Shown: positions 15,917 through 28,089 of the stretch, in pieces
Layout: each line of letters opens with the position of its first letter
Position numbering within the stretch: the stretch's first letter is position 1
DNA from: Emticicia oligotrophica DSM 17448
GTDB lineage: Bacteria > Bacteroidota > Bacteroidia > Cytophagales > Spirosomataceae
NCBI RefSeq assembly: GCF_000263195.1
Contig: NC_018749.1
Location: forward strand, 36,313 to 100,312
Length of the DNA: 64,000 nt
Direction of reading: 5' to 3'
Position numbers and translations under genes: made by a program
The notes under the pieces: generated by a model
Told to the model about the DNA's origin: nothing
Seen by the model: only the letters and a program-made list of their open reading frames with translations
Databases searched by the model: none

Positions 15917-17083
15917 ATGTATATTCCAAGAAATATTGAAAGCTCGATTTTGAACTTAATCTCAAAATTTCCAATCATTTCTCTAACCGGACCAAGGCAA
16001 TCTGGCAAGACTACTTTATTGAAAAATATGTTCCCTGAGTATCAGTATGTGTCATTAGATTATATTGATAATAGAGCGTTTGCCGAGAATGACCCAAGAG
16101 GTTTTTTGGAGAAATATGATAGGTATGTGATCATTGATGAAGCACAAAGAGTGCCCCAAATTTTTAATTACCTACAAGGCAAAGTAGATAATGACCAAAT
16201 TATGGGGCAATACATCATTTCAGGTTCACAAAATTTCTTATTGCTACAAAATATAACTCAAAGTCTTGCTGGGAGAGTTGCAATATTACGCTTATTACCC
16301 TTCGACTTTACAGAATTAAACCAACAGCAGCTACTCGATGGCAATTATCTAACTCATTGTTTTAAAGGCTTTTATCCGAGCATTTACGATAGAAAAATAG
16401 AATCTCCATTCTATTATGATAGCTACATTGAAAGTTATGTGGAGCGAGATATTCGAACCATTATCAATGTAAAGGATTTGTCACAATTCAGATTATTTCT
16501 GAAATTATGTGCAGGAAGAATCGGCCAGCTTTTAAACCTAAATGCAGTAGCTAGTGAGTGCGGAATTTCATCAAATACCGCACGTGCTTGGCTGAGCATC
16601 TTAGAAACTTCATACATTGCCTTTACTTTACCCCCATACTTTCAGAATATTAGTAAAAGGCTAGTAAAAGCACCTAAATTATACTTTTGGGATACGGGTT
16701 TGCTTTCTTTTTTATTAGATATTAGGCATCAAGAGCAATTAGAAAATCATTACTTAAGAGGTAATATTTTTGAAAATTTGGTCATTGCCGAAATGCTCAA
16801 AACAAATTATCACCGCCTACACCAGCGAAATTTTTATTTTTATCGAGATTCCAATCAAAATGAAATAGACTTGATGATACAAAATGTAACCAAGTTTGAC
16901 CTTGTTGAAATTAAATCTAGCAAGACTATTAATAGTGAATTTTTCAAAGGAATTCAAAACTTTGAAAAACACTCACCCCAATTAATTCAAAATAAATATT
17001 TGATTTATGGTGGTGATGATGCTTATAATCGACAAAACGTAAATGTAAAAGGCTGGCAATTAAGCCCAAAAATCTTGGAATAA
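15917..17083 (+). CDS. AAA_14/DUF4143 family ATPase inside the arabinose operon
   Basis: The protein has about 388 residues from the ATG at 15917 (a TTG at 15908 would add three). Walker A is GPRQSGKTTLLK, Walker B YVIIDEAQRVP, followed by the sensor segment YIISGSQNFLL and the arginine-bearing SLAGRVAIL. The C-terminal DUF4143 half has a winged-helix region (LLNLNAVASECGISSNTARAW) and an end with ENLVIAEML, NEIDLMIQ and LVEIKSS, which has the E...D...ExK spacing of PD-(D/E)xK nucleases. Cellular role is unknown for the family. It is on the opposite strand to ara genes, between araA (3' side, convergent) and araD (5' side, divergent), so it looks like an insertion into a once continuous araBAD operon. 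Confidence 0.88.
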   Translation: MYIPRNIESSILNLISKFPIISLTGPRQSGKTTLLKNMFPEYQYVSLDYIDNRAFAENDPRGFLEKYDRYVIIDEAQRVPQIFNYLQGKVDNDQIMGQYIISGSQNFLLLQNITQSLAGRVAILRLLPFDFTELNQQQLLDGNYLTHCFKGFYPSIYDRKIESPFYYDSYIESYVERDIRTIINVKDLSQFRLFLKLCAGRIGQLLNLNAVASECGISSNTARAWLSILETSYIAFTLPPYFQNISKRLVKAPKLYFWDTGLLSFLLDIRHQEQLENHYLRGNIFENLVIAEMLKTNYHRLHQRNFYFYRDSNQNEIDLMIQNVTKFDLVEIKSSKTINSEFFKGIQNFEKHSPQLIQNKYLIYGGDDAYNRQNVNVKGWQLSPKILE

Positions 17084-17107
17084 CATTTCAAAGAACTCTA
17101 CAATTTG

Positions 17108-17137
17108 GTGTATTTCAGATTGTTATCTGTAATACAC
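17108..17137. terminator. Hairpin between convergent ATPase and araA genes
   Basis: GTGTATT, one mismatch, CAGAT, a TGTT loop, ATCTG, mismatch, AATACAC. The stem includes the araA stop codon (17123-17125). It is well placed to end transcripts from both converging genes. Confidence 0.55.
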
Positions 17138-18622
17138 TTCATTTAACTTTAATTCACTTTTTAAACTTTTGATACTGGTATTTTTATCAATTACTACCAA
17201 CTCCACCTCTAACATTTCTGCTAAATCTTCGATGTATTCGGTTGTAAGATTCTGGCTATAAACAGTATGATGTGCTCCGCCCGCCAAAATCCATGCTTGC
17301 AAGCCAATTTCCATACTTGGTTGAGGCTTCCAAATAGCACGAGCTGTGGGTAACTTAGGGAAAGATTCTGTGACTTCAACCGCTTCTACTTCGTTGACAA
17401 TCAGACGGAAACGATTGCCTAAATCAACTAAAGAAACATTTAAAGCAGGGCCAGCAGATGCATTAAATACCAAGCGAACAGGGTCTTCTTTGCCACCAAT
17501 CCCAAGCGGATGAACCTCGCATTTGACTGCTCCTTGTGCAATTGATGGACAAATTTCTAACATGTGCGAACCTAAGACCATCGAATCAGTTGGATGGAAA
17601 TGATAGGTATAATCTTCCATGAACGAGTTTCCTCCCGGCATACCACTTGCCATTACTTTTAATACATGCACCATTGCCGAGGTTTTCCAATCGCCCTCGC
17701 CGCCATAACCATAACCAGCGGCCATCATACGTTGGGAACCAATGCCCGGAAGCTGTCGCATACCATGTAGGTCTTCAAACGTATTAGTATAGGCAGAAAA
17801 ACCACCATCTTCGAGGAATGCTTTTAAACCTAATTCTATTCTGGCAGCTTCAACGAGAGCACTTCTATGCTCACCGTTTTTGCTTAATGAGGGCATTAAT
17901 TCGTAGGTATCTTCATAGGCTTGAATAAGTTTATCAATTTCGTTTTCGGAAAACTGATTGATTACTTTGACCAAATCTCCCACGGCATAAGTATTAACTT
18001 CAAAGCCAAATTTCATTTCAGCAGAAACCTTATCGCCATCAGTTACTGCAACATACCTCATATTATCACCAAAACGAGCAATTTTCATGGTTTGCATTTT
18101 GTACTTCCCAATCGCAACACGAACCCAACTATTAATTTTTTCGAGTACCGATTCTGTTTGCCAATGCCCAACTACTACTTTGCGATTCAAACGCATTTTA
18201 GACAAAATATGCCCAAACTCTCGGTCGCCATGTGCCGATTGGTTCAAGTTCATGAAATCCATATCTATTTCAGAAAAAGGAATATCACGATTGAATTGCG
18301 TATGAAGGTGTAGAATCGGAACTTGCAAAGCGTTAAGCCCACGAATCCACATTTTGGCAGGAGAAAAAGTATGCATCCAAGTAATAATACCCACGCAGTT
18401 GTGCGTAATATTGGCTGCTCTACAAATATTCAGAATCTCATCAGGTGTTTTTACAACAGGCTTAAATACTACTTTTACAGGTATTTTGGGTGAATTATTG
18501 AGAAAATCAGCAATAATTTTTGAATGTTCATCAACCTTGCGGAGTGTTTCTTCCCCGTACAGGTGCTGACTACCCGTTACGAACCAAACCTCGAATTGTT
18601 TTAAATCAAGCATTTTTTTCAA
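17123..18622 (-). CDS. araA: L-arabinose isomerase AraA
   Basis: This cytoplasmic, metal-dependent isomerase converts L-arabinose to L-ribulose. The 499-residue length equals the family norm. Typical segments are VWFVTGSQHLYGEETL near the start, WMHTFSPAKMWIRGL, the catalytic-region MEDYTYHFHP and the glutamates around GGEGDWKTSA. Two starts are possible, 18622 (MKKMLDL) and 18613 (MLDLKQF). Both overlap the end of araB (stop at 18606), so translation is coupled to araB. araB and araA form one transcript read from the operator region near 20.27 kb. Confidence 0.96.
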   Translation of the reverse strand: MKKMLDLKQFEVWFVTGSQHLYGEETLRKVDEHSKIIADFLNNSPKIPVKVVFKPVVKTPDEILNICRAANITHNCVGIITWMHTFSPAKMWIRGLNALQVPILHLHTQFNRDIPFSEIDMDFMNLNQSAHGDREFGHILSKMRLNRKVVVGHWQTESVLEKINSWVRVAIGKYKMQTMKIARFGDNMRYVAVTDGDKVSAEMKFGFEVNTYAVGDLVKVINQFSENEIDKLIQAYEDTYELMPSLSKNGEHRSALVEAARIELGLKAFLEDGGFSAYTNTFEDLHGMRQLPGIGSQRMMAAGYGYGGEGDWKTSAMVHVLKVMASGMPGGNSFMEDYTYHFHPTDSMVLGSHMLEICPSIAQGAVKCEVHPLGIGGKEDPVRLVFNASAGPALNVSLVDLGNRFRLIVNEVEAVEVTESFPKLPTARAIWKPQPSMEIGLQAWILAGGAHHTVYSQNLTTEYIEDLAEMLEVELVVIDKNTSIKSLKSELKLNEVYYR

Positions 18623-20249
18623 TGAATTTTCCTAAACTTTGATATTTTCGATATAATTTCTGATAAACTTCTACGAAGTTGGGGCGGGGTTCATAACGAG
18701 CATCGAAGCCCGAACCCATCGCTTTTTGTGCATCAAATAAGTTTGCATGAACACCCGCAGCAACCGAAGCATTCATTGCAGCACCAAGAGCACAAGCTTG
18801 GTCGGAACTGGCAACTTTGATTGGCATATTCAGTACATCTGAGAGCGTTTGCATGACAAAAGGAGATTTTTTGGCAACCCCACCAATAGCAATTACTTGC
18901 TTAATAGGTACACCCTCTTCAATAAATCTATCTACAATAGCTTTTGAGCCAAAGGCTGTTGCTTCAACAATCATCTTGAATAGCTTAATGGCATCAGTAC
19001 CTAAATTTAGGCCCATAAATGCCGCTTTGAGTTCATGGTTTGCGTCAGGTGTTCTTCGTCCATTAATCCAATCGGTAGCTACTGGGTCATTTTCGGTAAT
19101 AGGTATGAGAGAAGCCTTTTCGGATAAATAAGGGATAAGTTTTTGCACTAATTCATCGGCAGCTTTTTCTCCTAAAAGTTCTCTAACAGGCTCAGAGATA
19201 ATTTTTTGAAACCAAGCATAATAATCGCCGTAAGCTGATTGTCCGGCTTCCATTCCTAACATATTCGGAATAATCGAACCATCTACTTGACCACAAATTC
19301 CTCGAATGAGCAAATGACCGATTTCTTCATTGGGAGCAATTAGCATATCGCAAGTTGAAGTGCCCATCACCCGCACAAAATCGTAAGGTTCAATTTCTGC
19401 ACCAACGGCTCCCATGTGGCAATCAAAAGCTCCAACACCTATAGATACATCTTCAGGAAGGCCTAATTTAATAGCCCATTCCTTGGAAATGATGCCCATA
19501 GTTTCATTAGAAGTATATGTTTGACTAAAAAGTCGTTCTCTTAAACCTGTCAATAAAGGGTCAAGTTTTGTAAGAAATTCCTCTGATGGAAGTCCTTCAA
19601 ACTCTTGATGCCACATAGCTTTATGACCAGCTGCACAGCGTGAACGCTTCAAGGTGAGTGGGTTTGTATTACCTGTCAGCACCGCAGAAATCCAATCACA
19701 ATGTTCTACCCACGAAAAAGCCTTTTCACGAATCGCAGCATCTACTCGAAGGGTTCGCAGAATCTTTGCCCAAAACCACTCTGAAGAATAAATCCCACCC
19801 ACATATTTGGTAAAGTCGGTGCTCCATGTATGGGCTAATTGGTTGATTTCTTCTGCTTCAGTGTTGGCGGTATGGTCTTTCCATAGAATAAACATACCGT
19901 TTGGATTTTCAGAGAATTCTGGTAAAAGAGCCAAAGGAGTACCTTTTTTATCAACTGCTACGGGCGTTGAGCCAGTTGTATCAATTGAAATACCAACAAT
20001 ACTTTTTTTGATTTCGTCAGAAAGTCCTTCTAAAGCACCTTTTATTGCACTTTCAAGGCCTTCGAGATAATCAAGTGGGTGTTGTCTGAATTGTGAAATA
20101 GATGGATTGCAGAATAAACCATTTTTCCATCGTTCATAATAATGGACTGCAGTTCCAACATTTTCACCAGTTTGTGTATCGACTACCAATGCTCGTACCG
20201 AATCAGTTCCGTAATCAAGACCTATGGTATATTTCTTTGACATTTTCAT
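18606..20249 (-). CDS. araB: L-ribulokinase AraB
   Basis: FGGY-family carbohydrate kinase of 547 residues that phosphorylates L-ribulose. The N-terminal phosphate-1 motif is IGLDYGTDSVRALVVDT. The substrate region contains VGAFDCHMGAVGAE, and the C-terminal ATP-binding motif is VIAIGGVAKKSPFVMQ. The annotated ATG at 20247-20249 ends one base before a candidate AraR operator (20251-20267); an in-frame ATG at 20241-20243 (MSKKYT) is an alternative start. It leads the araB-araA transcript and overlaps araA by 17 bp. Confidence 0.95.
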   Translation of the reverse strand: MKMSKKYTIGLDYGTDSVRALVVDTQTGENVGTAVHYYERWKNGLFCNPSISQFRQHPLDYLEGLESAIKGALEGLSDEIKKSIVGISIDTTGSTPVAVDKKGTPLALLPEFSENPNGMFILWKDHTANTEAEEINQLAHTWSTDFTKYVGGIYSSEWFWAKILRTLRVDAAIREKAFSWVEHCDWISAVLTGNTNPLTLKRSRCAAGHKAMWHQEFEGLPSEEFLTKLDPLLTGLRERLFSQTYTSNETMGIISKEWAIKLGLPEDVSIGVGAFDCHMGAVGAEIEPYDFVRVMGTSTCDMLIAPNEEIGHLLIRGICGQVDGSIIPNMLGMEAGQSAYGDYYAWFQKIISEPVRELLGEKAADELVQKLIPYLSEKASLIPITENDPVATDWINGRRTPDANHELKAAFMGLNLGTDAIKLFKMIVEATAFGSKAIVDRFIEEGVPIKQVIAIGGVAKKSPFVMQTLSDVLNMPIKVASSDQACALGAAMNASVAAGVHANLFDAQKAMGSGFDARYEPRPNFVEVYQKLYRKYQSLGKFIEKNA

Positions 20250-20250
20250 T

Positions 20251-20292
20251 TGTGTTATTTTGACACATTAATATTCGTGTAAATATGACACA
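20251..20292 (-). promoter_or_regulatory. Two candidate AraR operators upstream of araB
   Basis: TGTGTTATTTTGACACA (20251-20267) and CGTGTAAATATGACACA (20276-20292) are 17-bp imperfect palindromes of the form YGTGT-N7-ACACA, spaced 25 bp start to start. The same pattern recurs once before the GH95 gene (34708-34724). Their position next to araB and the neighbouring regulator suggest AraR binding sites. Confidence 0.65.
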
Positions 20293-20341
20293 TTTTTATT
20301 TATTTCCAAAGTATTTTAATTTTTTAATGAAAATTTATTAT

Positions 20342-21040
20342 TTATCTCATTGAATCGGAGATAAAATAATGGAAGGCATTAAACTGTCTTTGATATTTAT
20401 CTTTGTCGAGCTGGTAGAGAATTGCCTTTTTTGTAGCTGAATTCTGATTTTTTTCACCAGTATCAATCAGAAGGTTAGTAGAAAGAATTTTTCGGCTAAA
20501 ATTTCTTCTATCAAGTGGGGTATCATAAATAGCTTCGTATAATTTCTGAAGTTGTGGAATGGTAAATTTTTCGGGTAAAAGTTCAAATCCAATAGGGTGC
20601 AGGGCCGCTTTATAACGTAATTGTTCTAAAGCTAAATCGACCATTTGGTTATGGTCAAAAATAAGGTTTGGTCTATTTTTTAAATCAATCCAATAAGCGT
20701 TTTGTGCTTTGGCAGAATCTTGATTATGAGCGTGGATATTGATTAAGGCAAAAAAACAAATTGAAATTGTACGCTCAACTGGGTCTCTATCAACTTTTCC
20801 GAAAGTCTTAATTTCTTCAAAATAAATATCTTGTAAACCTGTCAAATCGTATAATATGCGATTAGCGGCAACTTCAAGGTCTTCATTTCCTTCTAAAAAA
20901 CCACCCATTAAAGACCATTTACCTTTTTCTGGTTCAAAATTTCTTTTAATTAATAAGAGTTTAAGGGCTTCACCATCAAAGCCAAAAACTATACAATCAA
21001 GAGCTACAAGTATTCGAGTTGAATGAGGGTACTTATCCAT
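20342..21040 (-). CDS. Nudix-fold transcriptional regulator, AraR-like
   Basis: The 232-residue protein has an N-terminal Nudix domain and a C-terminal winged-helix domain (FTIPQLQKLYEAIYDTPLDRRNFSRKIL), the architecture of NrtR/AraR-type regulators. The Nudix box is degenerate: GGFLEGNEDLEVAANRILYDLTGL-like spacing is kept, but the catalytic REXXEE is replaced by RILYDL, so hydrolysis is unlikely and effector sensing likely. The Bacteroides arabinose regulator AraR has this architecture. The gene lies on the same strand directly upstream of araB, 92 bp away, a gap that contains the two palindromes proposed as its operators. It probably represses the ara and arabinoxylan genes until arabinose is present. 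Confidence 0.85.
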   Translation of the reverse strand: MDKYPHSTRILVALDCIVFGFDGEALKLLLIKRNFEPEKGKWSLMGGFLEGNEDLEVAANRILYDLTGLQDIYFEEIKTFGKVDRDPVERTISICFFALINIHAHNQDSAKAQNAYWIDLKNRPNLIFDHNQMVDLALEQLRYKAALHPIGFELLPEKFTIPQLQKLYEAIYDTPLDRRNFSRKILSTNLLIDTGEKNQNSATKKAILYQLDKDKYQRQFNAFHYFISDSMR

Positions 21041-21087
21041 CTATTTTTTGCAAGCATTAAAATTTAGTTTGCAATTTGGTTAGTGTT

Positions 21088-21134
21088 TTTAATAAAATTA
21101 GTGAAAATATATAATCTCCACTAATTTTATTAAA
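21088..21134. terminator. Perfect 16-bp inverted repeat between GH51 and araR-like genes
   Basis: TTTAATAAAATTAGTG at 21088-21103 and its exact complement at 21119-21134 flank a 15-base loop. It lies 90 bp downstream of the GH51 stop and upstream of the regulator start. It may terminate the long glycosidase transcript; being AT-rich it could also serve as a binding site. Confidence 0.5.
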
Positions 21135-21223
21135 TAAACAATGTTCTTTCTTTTATAAATGAAATACAAGACGGCATTTCATGCTCATACAATCTTGTAT
21201 TAAAATAGGGCTAACAAGATACG

Positions 21224-22765
21224 TTACTTTGAAAGATTTAACACAATCACTGAAAAAGCAGGAATGGTTAGTTTTAAAACTCCTTTTTCAAATTTTACGC
21301 CACTAAAATCTTTGATTGCTATTTTATTAGGTTGTTCAAAGCTATTGTGGTCATCAATTTTAGAAGAAGCTAATATTTTGCCTGAAACTTTAGAAAAATC
21401 TTCACCTCTTAAATTAATTGTTACTTCATGCGATTTCGTATAATCAATGTTTGTCAAAGAAATATTCAAATTTCCTGATGCATCTTTAGAAGCCGAAGAT
21501 GAAACTGCCGTTAATTTTTTACCATTAAATTCGTAATTTGGCGATTCGATATTCATTGGTACGAGCATTGCATCTTGATGCACATTATACATTTTCATCA
21601 CATGATAGGTTGGCGTCAGTAACATTTTTTCTTCGTTAGTCAAAATGACCGCCTGTAAAACATTTACAATTTGTGCCAAGTTTGCTCCACGTACACGTTC
21701 TGCATGATTATTAAAAATATTGAGTGTTAGACCAGCAATCACCGCATCACGCATGGTATTTTGTTGATAGAGGAAACCTGGGTTTGTACCTTGTTCAACA
21801 TCATACCAACCGCCCCACTCATCAACTATTAATGCAATTTTCTTTTGTGGGTCATATTTATCCATGATGGTGCTGTGTCCTTTGATGAACTCGTCCATTT
21901 TCCAAGCTTCATCCATCGTTTTGAAATATTGAGTTTCAGTAAAGCCAACGGCAGGGCCTTTAGTCTCTTTCCAACTCAAAACAGAATAATGGTGTAGAGC
22001 CACCCCATCCATCATGTGATGAGGGATATTTTTCATTAGTGTTTCTGTCCAATCATATTGGCCATCACTTGCACCAGAGGCAATTTTATAAAGTTTGGCA
22101 TCTTTTGAGTCAGACATAAAAGTGGCATATTGACGGTAAATATTTGAATAGTATTCTGCCGTCATATTACCTCCACACCCCCACGCTTCATTTCCAACGC
22201 CCCAAAGTTTTACATTCCATGGGTTTTGGCGACCATTTTGTTTACGAAGTTCTGCCATTGGACTACCTCCTGGATGATTTACATACGAAACCCAATCTGA
22301 TAAGTCTTTTACAGTGCCACTTCCTACATTTCCAGCCAAATATGGTTCTGCTCCAATTCTTTCGCAAAGGTCAAGAAAATCATGTGTACCGAAGCTATTA
22401 TCTTCTGTAACTCCTCCCCACCACATATTAACCATTTTAGGACGCTTATCTTTTGGCCCAATACCATCTTTCCATTGATAGGCATCCGCAAAACAACCAC
22501 CCGGCCAACGCAAATTTGGCACTTTCAATTCTTTAAGTGCTTGAATTACATCATTTCTAACACCAGCAGTATTTGGAATTTTTGTATTTCCTTCGCCTAC
22601 ATACATTCCACCGTAGATACAACGACCAAGGTGTTCGGCAAAATGTCCATAGATATGTTTATTAATTTTTGTTTTAGCCAAATCAGTATTTAGCGTGATT
22701 TTGGTTTGGGCTGATAAAGTTAAAGTAAAGCAGCCTGTTAAGATTGATAGAATTATTTTTTTCAC
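21224..22765 (-). CDS. GH51 alpha-L-arabinofuranosidase
   Basis: Secreted enzyme (signal peptide ending TLSAQT) of 513 residues that releases terminal arabinofuranose from arabinoxylan or arabino-oligosaccharides. The (beta/alpha)8 domain shows the acid/base Glu in GVGNEAWGCGG and the nucleophile Glu in LIVDEWGGWYD. The N-terminal IYGHFAEHLGRCIYGG block and the C-terminal beta domain (SLTNIDYT-like NISLTNIDYT) are typical. It is the last gene of a nine-gene run read from 34.66 kb, 18 bp after the tandem esterase gene, and supplies arabinose to AraA/B/D encoded next door. Confidence 0.94.
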   Translation of the reverse strand: MKKIILSILTGCFTLTLSAQTKITLNTDLAKTKINKHIYGHFAEHLGRCIYGGMYVGEGNTKIPNTAGVRNDVIQALKELKVPNLRWPGGCFADAYQWKDGIGPKDKRPKMVNMWWGGVTEDNSFGTHDFLDLCERIGAEPYLAGNVGSGTVKDLSDWVSYVNHPGGSPMAELRKQNGRQNPWNVKLWGVGNEAWGCGGNMTAEYYSNIYRQYATFMSDSKDAKLYKIASGASDGQYDWTETLMKNIPHHMMDGVALHHYSVLSWKETKGPAVGFTETQYFKTMDEAWKMDEFIKGHSTIMDKYDPQKKIALIVDEWGGWYDVEQGTNPGFLYQQNTMRDAVIAGLTLNIFNNHAERVRGANLAQIVNVLQAVILTNEEKMLLTPTYHVMKMYNVHQDAMLVPMNIESPNYEFNGKKLTAVSSSASKDASGNLNISLTNIDYTKSHEVTINLRGEDFSKVSGKILASSKIDDHNSFEQPNKIAIKDFSGVKFEKGVLKLTIPAFSVIVLNLSK

Positions 22766-22783
22766 TTTAATAAATGATTGGTT

Positions 22784-24739
<1,956 letters not shown>

Positions 24740-24765
24740 TCAGTTTTTAAAAGTGTCTGTAAAGT

Positions 24766-25920
<1,155 letters not shown>

Positions 25921-26020
25921 CTAATGGCACAGAGTACCAACACATATTTTACTTTGGCTTTCAGCGTTAATCAACGTTTCTGAAAGACTCCATATAATCT
26001 GCGTTCTATACTTTTTATAA

Positions 26021-27175
26021 TTATTTAAACAAAATAGGCAAAGTCTCGTTGAGATACTTTTTCACGTTCATCCAAGTATGTCCGCCATCGGTTACATAGC
26101 TTTTAAATTTAATTTTCTTTTCTTTTAAATAATTTTCCCACTCAGTAGTACCTTTATAAAGGAAGTCATCTGTACCAATTCCCGAAAAAAGTAACTTAAA
26201 ATCTTTGTTAGTTTTTACGGGATTTTCGGTAATGTTTGTAAAACTCTTATCCATTTCGGCGGGAGAAATGTAGGATGCATAGCTACACACGTAGGCAAAT
26301 TTATCAACGTTGTTAAAGGCGGTGCGGAGCGTTTGTCCACCTCCACGAGAGAAACCACCTATCGCACGATTATCACGATTTGCAATAACTCGATAATTTT
26401 TTTCTACGTAAGGAATAACTTTCGTAATGAGGTCGGTCTCAAATAACTTCATACGTTTGAGGGCATCTTCACCATCACGGCTCATCACATCAGAGGGTTT
26501 ATCTTTACCAGTTTGTTCAGCAATTCTTGCTAAAGGATTTCCGTAAGGCATTACGACAATCATTGGCTTTGCTTTTCCTTGAGCAATCATATTATCCAGC
26601 ATCAGATTTACTTTTCCTACTTTCCAAAAGGTTTCTTCTGTATCGGTTGTACCACTGATTAAGTAATAAACTGGATATTTTTTAGCCGTTTCTTTATTGT
26701 ATCCTGGTGGTGTATATACCACAAGCGTACCCGTAGAACTTTCTACAGAAGGATAATATTCATAATTAATAGAGCCATGAGGCACATTTTGAAGAGCATA
26801 AATAGCTGGCGAATCAGAAGGAATTTCAACTAAACTTGCTTTAAAACGTTCGTTTGGAAATAAATACGTATTAGAAGGGTCGCTTATGGTTACACCATCA
26901 ACTTTGAATCCATAAGGATAAATATCTGGCTTGATTGGACCTACCGTAATTGACCAAACACCGTTCTCGCCTTTAGTCATAGGTACATTTGCAGAGCCAA
27001 ATTGATTGCCATCAAGTAAAACGCTTGTAGCATTTGGAGCTAAATAGGAGAAAGTTACTGTTTTATCAGGGTTTACTTTCGGCGAAACAACAATCGGGCC
27101 TCGTGGGGCTTGCCCTTGTGCTGTAAATGCACCCAAAATCAGCCCGAAATAGATTAAAAAGTATTTGTTTTTCAT
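26021..27175 (-). CDS. CBM48-like plus esterase-D domain secreted esterase
   Basis: The 384-residue protein starts at the ATG at 27173-27175, which opens a good signal peptide (MKNKYFLIYFGLILGAFTAQG); the upstream in-frame ATG at 27232 would overlap the previous gene and spoil it. Domain order is E-set/CBM48-like (about 25-125), then alpha/beta-hydrolase with GFSRGGGQT as nucleophile elbow and DGGHTWMNV as His loop. The Arg in place of Met in the elbow separates it from its two neighbours. It is probably a xylan side-chain esterase with a somewhat different substrate from the other three esterase-D domains in the run. Confidence 0.86.
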   Translation of the reverse strand: MKNKYFLIYFGLILGAFTAQGQAPRGPIVVSPKVNPDKTVTFSYLAPNATSVLLDGNQFGSANVPMTKGENGVWSITVGPIKPDIYPYGFKVDGVTISDPSNTYLFPNERFKASLVEIPSDSPAIYALQNVPHGSINYEYYPSVESSTGTLVVYTPPGYNKETAKKYPVYYLISGTTDTEETFWKVGKVNLMLDNMIAQGKAKPMIVVMPYGNPLARIAEQTGKDKPSDVMSRDGEDALKRMKLFETDLITKVIPYVEKNYRVIANRDNRAIGGFSRGGGQTLRTAFNNVDKFAYVCSYASYISPAEMDKSFTNITENPVKTNKDFKLLFSGIGTDDFLYKGTTEWENYLKEKKIKFKSYVTDGGHTWMNVKKYLNETLPILFK

Positions 27176-27204
27176 AGTTATAGAGAATTTAATTGATATC
27201 GTTT

Positions 27205-28086
27205 TTAGAGTAGTTTGTTTCGCTCCATCCAATCAAATAATGGATTCATCCAACCTTTATGACGGAAGATAAATCCGTGGTCGCCTTTCGGAAAAATATG
27301 CATTTCTACTTCTACTTTATTTTTTCGAAGGTTTTCAAAATACTGAATACTATTATCAACATCTACCACTTTATCGTCGGCGGTATGAGTAAGCCACGTA
27401 ATTGGTGTATTTGTTTTTATCTGTAATTCATTTGAAAATAAATCTTTATCTTCCGTTGTAGGGGTTTTACCAAGAAGGGCATCACGCGAACCACCGTGTG
27501 TTAGACCATCTTGCATAGTAATGACCGGGTAAACCAGTACCTGAAAATCTGGTCTGAGATTGGTATTTTGAAGGTTTTCTATGTATGATTTTTCGAAATG
27601 AGTAGCCGCTGTACTCGCCAGATGTCCACCTGCACTAAACCCCATCACACCAATTTTATTTTTATCAATGCCATATTTTTCGGCATTTTCTCTTAAATAT
27701 TTGATTGATTGCTGCACATCTTGCAAAGGTCCAATTTTCTTATCGACCATTATTTCATCACTTGGTAATCGGTATTTCAGCACAAAGGCAGAAATACCTT
27801 TTTCTGCTAAACTTTTCGCTGTTCCTAAACCTTCGCCATTGTAAACAATTACGCCATAACCCCCGCCAGCAATCACAATTACAGCAGTTCCGTTAGGGTT
27901 CTCTGGTTTTATATATTCCAAACTCGGATTCGTAATTCCTTTAAACAAACCTCGGTCGGCACCTGTTTCGGACACATTTGATGGTTTGGAATTAGGTACA
28001 CCATTGGGATAAAGTATGATTTTTTCTTGTGAAAAAGCAGAAAAGCCACAAAGGATGGCAGCTATTAAGAGTAATTTATTTTTCAT
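27205..28086 (-). CDS. Alpha/beta-hydrolase, BD-FAE/acetyl-esterase type
   Basis: Secreted enzyme of 293 residues with signal peptide (ending AFSQE). The HGGG-like oxyanion region reads VIAGGGYGVIVYNGEG, the nucleophile elbow is GFSAGGHLAST, the Asp lies in THTADDKVVDVDN and the His in PKGDHGF. This pattern fits bifunctional feruloyl/acetyl esterases and hemicellulose acetyl esterases of Bacteroidota. It is distinct in fold details from the three esterase-D genes downstream. It ends 29 bp before the next gene, within the same operon. Confidence 0.85.
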   Translation of the reverse strand: MKNKLLLIAAILCGFSAFSQEKIILYPNGVPNSKPSNVSETGADRGLFKGITNPSLEYIKPENPNGTAVIVIAGGGYGVIVYNGEGLGTAKSLAEKGISAFVLKYRLPSDEIMVDKKIGPLQDVQQSIKYLRENAEKYGIDKNKIGVMGFSAGGHLASTAATHFEKSYIENLQNTNLRPDFQVLVYPVITMQDGLTHGGSRDALLGKTPTTEDKDLFSNELQIKTNTPITWLTHTADDKVVDVDNSIQYFENLRKNKVEVEMHIFPKGDHGFIFRHKGWMNPLFDWMERNKLL

Positions 28087-28089
28087 TTT

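Noticed and set aside
18087..18305. Plus-strand ORFs opposite araA and araB
   Set aside because: They are shadow frames of well-supported enzymes and have no family features or start signals.
22637..22650. 14-bp match (GGCAAAATGTCCAT) to the parB near-palindrome within the GH51 gene
   Set aside because: It lacks the flanking arm and is explained by the coding sequence; likely chance.
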